Assembly (NCBI GenBank): GCA_947630025.1
Contig: CANRFZ010000014.1
Coordinates: 1-64,000, forward strand
DNA length: 64,000 nucleotides
DNA from: an uncultured Lachnospiraceae bacterium
GTDB lineage: Bacteria > Bacillota > Clostridia > Lachnospirales > Lachnospiraceae
Direction: 5' to 3'
The stretch's first letter is position 1. Each line of letters opens with the position of its first letter. Positions 59,639 to 64,000 of the stretch are shown one piece after another. Below the pieces are notes generated by a model. The model saw nothing but the letters and a program-made list of their open reading frames with translations. It had not been told where the DNA came from and did not search any database. The position numbers and the translations under genes were made by a program.

Positions 59639-62600
59639 TTATTGGAAATAGGCAACGCCGGATTCAAAAATCTTCAAATCCTGCTCTCCGTAAATATTGA
59701 CTGCCACGCTCTCGCCCCGCCTCTCGGCATGGGCCATCTTGCCGAAGCATCTGCCGTCCGGCGACGTGATTCCCTCGATGGCGGCGTAGGAGCCGTTGAT
59801 GTTCCACTCCTCGTCCATCGTGATATTGCCCTCCGGATCGGCGTACTGGGTGGCCACCTGTCCGTTGGCAAACAACCGGTCGATCCACTCTTTCGGCGCG
59901 ACGAAGCGCCCCTCGCCGTGGGAGGCCGGATTCACATAGACGCCGCCCGGCTCCGCGCCCCGAAGCCACGGGGATTTGTCGGAGACCACTTTGATATAGG
60001 CCATCTTGGAAATATGGCGGTTGACGGTATTAAACGTCAGCGTCGGCGAATCTTCCTTCTGCCCCGTCACCTCTCCGTAAGGCACCAGCCCCAGCTTAAT
60101 CAGCGCTTGGAAGCCGTTGCAGATGCCCAGCGCCAGTCCGTCCCGCTCATAGAGCAGCTTATGCACCGCCTCTTTGATCTTCGCATTCTGAAACGCGGTG
60201 GCAAAGAACTTGGCGGAGCCGTCCGGCTCGTCGCCCGCCGAGAAGCCGCCGGGGAACATGATGATCTGGGCCTGGGCGATGGCTCCTGCAAAGACATCCA
60301 CGCTGTCCCGGATATCGGACGCCGTCAGGTTGCGGAATACCTTTGTCACCACATCCGCGCCCGCCCGCCGGAAAGCCGCCGCACTGTCGTACTCGCAGTT
60401 GGTTCCCGGAAAGACCGGGATAAACACGGTAGGCTTCGCCGTCTTATGCCTGCACACATAGACCTCTTTGGCCCGGTATACTTCGGAGCGCACGCTGCTC
60501 TTGTCCTTGCCCGCCGTATAGGGGAAGACTTTGTCCAGTCTCTCCGTCCACGCCTGCAGCGCCTCCTCCATCGTCACGGTCACATCGCCGTACACAAAGG
60601 CCGGCGTCTGCGTCACCGTGCCGATGACCGTATATTTTATGTTGACTCCATCAGTCATTATATTTCTGACACTGTTGTCATCCATGTCCGGCACGCTGCC
60701 CAGCGCGTCCGCCGCATCTGCGGGCATCTCCGCCAGTATGTCGCCCAGCCCGTTGTCAAATAGCTTCTCCGCCGCCAGACCGCTCTCGATGACGACGCCG
60801 TACCGGTTGCCGAAAGCCATCTTGCTCAGCGCCGCCGCCGCGCCCTTGGCGTCCAGCGCGTAGGCGGACAGAATGCTATGCTGCAACATCAGTGTCATAA
60901 TATAGTCGTATACCTTCTTCACGCCGTCATAGACCGGCAGATCGTAGGCGTCCTTCGGGATGTGGAACCGCACCAGCCTGCTTCCAGGACGCTTGAGCTC
61001 CGGACTGACGATATTCTGCTGCCTGCCGATATCCACCGCAAAGGAGACTAACGTCGGCGGCACGTCGATATCGTTAAAAGTGCCCGACATGGAATCTTTG
61101 CCGCCTATGGACGGAAGGCCGTAGCCGAGCTGCGCGTCATAAGCGCCCAACAACGCCGCGAAAGGCTGGCTCCAGCGGTGGGGCTCCCCGCTCATCCTGC
61201 GGAAATACTCTTGGAACGTAAACCGGATCGTCCTGTAATCGCCGCCGTTGGCCACGATCTTGGCCATGGACTCCGTCACCGCATAGACCGCGCCGTGGTA
61301 CGGGCTCCAACTGGACAGATAGGGATCGAAGCCGTAGCTCATCATCGTCACGGTATCGGTTCTGCCCTCCTGCACGGGCAGCTTGGCCACCATCGCCTGC
61401 GTCTCCGTCAACTGGTATTTTCCGCCGTAAGGCATATATACGCTGCCCGCGCCGATGGAGGCGTCGAACATCTCCACCAGCCCTTTCTGGGAGCACACGT
61501 TCAGGTCGTTTAACAGCGCAAGCCACGCCGCCTTCACGTCGCCCCGGCCCAGCGCGTCCGCCACCGCGGGCGTCGCGATCTGCTCCAGATAATTCTGCTT
61601 TTCATCCGGCAGATCCACCGCCACGGCAGTCTCCTGATGAGCGCCGTTGGTGTCCAGAAAGGCTCTGGCGATATTGACGATGGGCTTGCCGCGCCATTGT
61701 AGGACGAGGCGGGGCTCCTTCGTCACCTCCGCCACCGCCACGGCCTCCAGATTTTCCTCCGCGGCATATCCCAGAAACTTGTCCACGTTCTCCGGCGATA
61801 CGACCACCGCCATTCTCTCCTGCGATTCGGAAATCGCCAGCTCCGTGCCGTCCAGTCCGGCGTATTTCTTAGGTACTTTGTCCAGATCCACCACCAGACC
61901 GTCCGCCAGCTCGCCGATGGCCACGGACACGCCGCCCGCGCCGAAATCGTTGCACTTCTTGATCAGCCTGCTGACCTCGCCCCGCCGGAACAACCTCTGG
62001 ATCTTGCGCTCTGTGGGGGCGTTGCCCTTCTGCACTTCCGCGCCGCAAGTCTCGATGGAGCTCTCCGTGTGCACTTTGGACGAACCGGTGGCGCCGCCGC
62101 AGCCGTCACGCCCTGTCCGCCCGCCCAGCAGGATAATGATATCGCCGGAATCGGACGTCTCCCGGATGACGTTCCGCCGCGGAGCCGCGCCCATGACGGC
62201 GCCGATCTCCATTCTCTTGGCCACGTAATTCGGATGATAGATTTCCTTGACCAGTCCGGTCGCCAGTCCGATCTGATTGCCGTAGGAAGAATAGCCGCCC
62301 GCCGCGCCGCGCACCAGTTTCTTCTGGGGCAGCTTGCCCTTTAAGGTGTCCGCCACCGGTACGGTGGGGTCCGCCGCGCCCGTCACGCGCATGGCCTGAT
62401 AGACGTAGCCCCGGCCCGACAGCGGATCGCGGATCGCGCCGCCCAGACAGGTGGCCGCGCCGCCGAAGGGCTCGATCTCGGTAGGATGGTTGTGCGTCTC
62501 GTTTTTGAAAAAGACCAGCCACTCCTCCGTCTCCTTGTGATCGCCGTAATCTATCTCCACCGGAACGATCACCGAGCAGGCGTTGATCTCGTCCGACTGC

Positions 62601-63505
62601 TCCATATCCTCCAGCTTTCCGTCCTTTTTCAGCTTGCGCATCGCCATCAGCGCCAGATCCATCAGGCACACGAACTTATCCTGCCTGCCCCCATAGATCT
62701 CGTTCCGCACGGCGAGATAATTTTGGTAAGCGTCCTCGATCGGTTTTCTGTAATAGCCGTCCTCAAACGTCACTTCCTTTAATTCCGTAGAAAAAGTCGT
62801 GTGGCGGCAGTGATCCGACCAGTAGGTGTCCAGCACGCGGATCTCCGTCATCGTCGGATTGCGCTTTTCCTCTCCCGCAAAATAGTGCTGAATGTGCTGG
62901 AAATCCCGAAACGTCATGGCCAGCCCCAGAGAATCGTAAAGCGCTTTCAGCTCCGGCTCCGCCATCTCGATAAAGTCCGGCTTGCCCGGCATATGTTCCA
63001 GGACAAGCACGTCGGCAGGATCGTCATATTGTGTGACAAGCGTGTCAGGCTTGACCATATCCGTCTCCCGCGAGTCCACGGGGTTGATGCAGTAAGCCTT
63101 GATTCTGGCGAACTCCTCGTCGGTGATATTTCCGTTGACCACATAAGTCATCGCCGTCTTGATGATCGGCGTCTCGTCTTCTTTCAGGAACTTCACGCAC
63201 TGTACCGCGGAGTCCGCGCGCTGGTCGAACTGGCCGGGCAGATATTCCACGCTGAACACCCGGCTGCCCGCGGGAACGTCGATCGTCTCCTCATACAGAA
63301 GATCCACCGGCGGCTCCGAAAAAACGGTTCTGCACGCCTTGGCAAACACTTCGTCCGACAGGTTCTCCACATCATATCTGATCAGGAACCGCACCCCGGT
63401 CACGCCGCCGACGCCCAGATAGCTGCCGATCTCCTCCTGCAGCTCCCGCGCCTTGACCGCATAGGGCTCCTTTTTTTCCACGTAGATACGTTTTACCTTT
63501 CCCAT
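59639..63505 (-). CDS. purL: Phosphoribosylformylglycinamidine synthase, single-chain (PurL with PurQ domain)
   Basis: A 1288-residue long-type FGAM synthetase, combining the PurS-like N-terminus, the two AIRS-like halves (HCRHTTFSTEL, FKNETHNHPTEIEPFGGAATC, GGKDSMSG) and a C-terminal glutaminase (VFPGTNCEYDS, PGGFSAGD, ALGICNGFQALIKLG). Many Firmicutes instead use separate PurS, PurQ and PurL, so the fused form is a useful lineage marker. It is first in the purL-carA-carB group. Confidence 0.97.
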   Translation of the reverse strand: MGKVKRIYVEKKEPYAVKARELQEEIGSYLGVGGVTGVRFLIRYDVENLSDEVFAKACRTVFSEPPVDLLYEETIDVPAGSRVFSVEYLPGQFDQRADSAVQCVKFLKEDETPIIKTAMTYVVNGNITDEEFARIKAYCINPVDSRETDMVKPDTLVTQYDDPADVLVLEHMPGKPDFIEMAEPELKALYDSLGLAMTFRDFQHIQHYFAGEEKRNPTMTEIRVLDTYWSDHCRHTTFSTELKEVTFEDGYYRKPIEDAYQNYLAVRNEIYGGRQDKFVCLMDLALMAMRKLKKDGKLEDMEQSDEINACSVIVPVEIDYGDHKETEEWLVFFKNETHNHPTEIEPFGGAATCLGGAIRDPLSGRGYVYQAMRVTGAADPTVPVADTLKGKLPQKKLVRGAAGGYSSYGNQIGLATGLVKEIYHPNYVAKRMEIGAVMGAAPRRNVIRETSDSGDIIILLGGRTGRDGCGGATGSSKVHTESSIETCGAEVQKGNAPTERKIQRLFRRGEVSRLIKKCNDFGAGGVSVAIGELADGLVVDLDKVPKKYAGLDGTELAISESQERMAVVVSPENVDKFLGYAAEENLEAVAVAEVTKEPRLVLQWRGKPIVNIARAFLDTNGAHQETAVAVDLPDEKQNYLEQIATPAVADALGRGDVKAAWLALLNDLNVCSQKGLVEMFDASIGAGSVYMPYGGKYQLTETQAMVAKLPVQEGRTDTVTMMSYGFDPYLSSWSPYHGAVYAVTESMAKIVANGGDYRTIRFTFQEYFRRMSGEPHRWSQPFAALLGAYDAQLGYGLPSIGGKDSMSGTFNDIDVPPTLVSFAVDIGRQQNIVSPELKRPGSRLVRFHIPKDAYDLPVYDGVKKVYDYIMTLMLQHSILSAYALDAKGAAAALSKMAFGNRYGVVIESGLAAEKLFDNGLGDILAEMPADAADALGSVPDMDDNSVRNIMTDGVNIKYTVIGTVTQTPAFVYGDVTVTMEEALQAWTERLDKVFPYTAGKDKSSVRSEVYRAKEVYVCRHKTAKPTVFIPVFPGTNCEYDSAAAFRRAGADVVTKVFRNLTASDIRDSVDVFAGAIAQAQIIMFPGGFSAGDEPDGSAKFFATAFQNAKIKEAVHKLLYERDGLALGICNGFQALIKLGLVPYGEVTGQKEDSPTLTFNTVNRHISKMAYIKVVSDKSPWLRGAEPGGVYVNPASHGEGRFVAPKEWIDRLFANGQVATQYADPEGNITMDEEWNINGSYAAIEGITSPDGRCFGKMAHAERRGESVAVNIYGEQDLKIFESGVAYFQ

Positions 63506-63570
63506 GCCTTACTCTCTCCGTTCCTTTTCTCATATTCTGATGCCGCTTCATGCCGCGCTGACGCTATACG

Positions 63571-64000
63571 TTACACATCGACGACGAGCCCTTCCATAAT
63601 ATACAGAAGCTGCTCGTCCACCATCTTTTCGGTGATACCAAAAGTCTGCGCGTTGATCTTCATGCCTTCCAGCACATACATGATATTGCTGGCCGCGCCT
63701 CTGGGATTCTCGCAGTAGAACTCGCCGCTGGCGATGCCGGCCTCGATCAGCTTCTCGATAACCTTGACACCCGCGTCAAACTGCCGCCGCAGCGTATTGT
63801 TCCTATCGGTCGTTTTGTGACCGAAGAAGTATTCATAGACCGCCACGGTCAAACTGTCCTTTTTCTGCAGTAGCTCCTTCTTCTGCTCTTTCAGAAAGAG
63901 CAGCAGAATGTCCGCCGCCGTATCTTCCTCGGAGATATGCCCCGCAAAAAGGTCGTCCGTCTCCTGCGCTTCCATCCGCAGGATCTCCATCAGGATCTGC
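63571..64000 (-). CDS. TetR-type transcriptional regulator, C-terminal part (cut by window edge)
   Basis: The frame stays open to the window edge, so the N-terminal helix-turn-helix is outside. The visible 143 or so residues are all-helical (SEEDTAADILLLFLKEQKKE, VIEKLIEAGIASGEFYCENP, MYVLEGMKINAQTFGITEKM), as in the ligand-binding half of TetR-family repressors. The ligand and target are unknown. It lies upstream of purL on the same strand. Confidence 0.7.
   Translation of the reverse strand, partial: QILMEILRMEAQETDDLFAGHISEEDTAADILLLFLKEQKKELLQKKDSLTVAVYEYFFGHKTTDRNNTLRRQFDAGVKVIEKLIEAGIASGEFYCENPRGAASNIMYVLEGMKINAQTFGITEKMVDEQLLYIMEGLVVDV

Noticed and set aside
23799-63568. Shared 13-mer GCGCTGACGCTAT just after two minus-strand stop codons (23799 and 63556)
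   Set aside because: Thirteen-base matches are expected by chance several times in 64 kb, and the flanks do not match.
1-64000. CRISPR array, prophage or complete insertion sequence
   Set aside because: The tandem repeats seen have no regular unique spacers, no cas or phage structural genes occur, and the only transposase-like gene is a truncated Rpn remnant.

Overview
The window looks like a chromosomal segment of a spore-forming, GC-rich clostridial Firmicute, most likely Lachnospiraceae. Supporting signs are good Shine-Dalgarno sites and TTGACA-17-TATAAT promoters, a sporulation sigma factor SigH, class III fructose bisphosphatase, Mini-ribonuclease 3, a cysteine T-box, a lysine riboswitch, BceRS-BceAB and DUF1836 proteins. 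This is inferred from gene content; no database search was possible. No plasmid, prophage, rRNA or CRISPR signature was seen.

Layout. 1-6.4 kb: a DUF1836 regulator with its own palindromic operator, then an amino-acid ABC importer operon (ATPase, binding protein, two permeases) behind a promoter-terminator leader, a cytidylate-kinase-like protein and a FUSC membrane protein fused to a HAD domain that lacks its nucleophile. 6.4-10 kb: a lipoprotein divergent from a LytTR/GHKL two-component pair. 10-13.3 kb: YerC with a structured leader, a degenerate M23 protein, a cold-shock protein, a eukaryotic-type HisA and a small acidic lipoprotein. 13.3-23.1 kb: fbp, riboswitch-controlled dapA-dapB, cobO, a two-OB-fold SSB-like gene, typA, mgtE and yigZ. 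23.2-25 kb: an AT-rich accessory patch with an Rpn-nuclease remnant and a NADAR (DarT1-antitoxin-like) gene beside an unknown small gene. 25-33.9 kb: a class A PBP, a complete Bce-type peptide-resistance module and a repeat-bearing lipoprotein. 33.9-44.1 kb: tRNA-Thr, sigH, an SGNH lipoprotein-like hydrolase, rlmB, mrnC, cysS, cysE (T-box), ispF and the pantothenate/CoA genes panT, coaX, coaBC. 44.2-50.6 kb: purC, a large hybrid histidine kinase and an EAL phosphodiesterase. 50.8-52.4 kb: a DUF2185-like protein, a probable type I toxin-antitoxin locus and tRNA-Met/tRNA-Val. 52.4-64 kb: argS, queH, carB, carA, purL and a TetR regulator cut by the window edge.

Most genes from 10 kb on lie on the minus strand in short operons. 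Lysine synthesis (dapAB) is under lysine control, cysteine synthesis and charging (cysE-cysS) under uncharged tRNA-Cys control, and purL-carA-carB joins purine and carbamoyl-phosphate synthesis.

The most unusual observations are: (1) a recurrent class of intergenic tandem duplications between minus-strand genes, in which the repeated unit contains the 3' end and stop codon of the upstream gene (clearest at 22.3, 36.2, 40.3 and 54.3 kb); (2) an unannotated-size 29-residue membrane peptide with a convergent antisense RNA (51.87-52.09 kb), which fits a type I toxin-antitoxin system; (3) an orphan NADAR antitoxin-like gene paired with an unknown 94-residue protein rather than DarT; (4) the FUSC-dead-HAD fusion; (5) structured leaders upstream of yerC and of the ABC importer.
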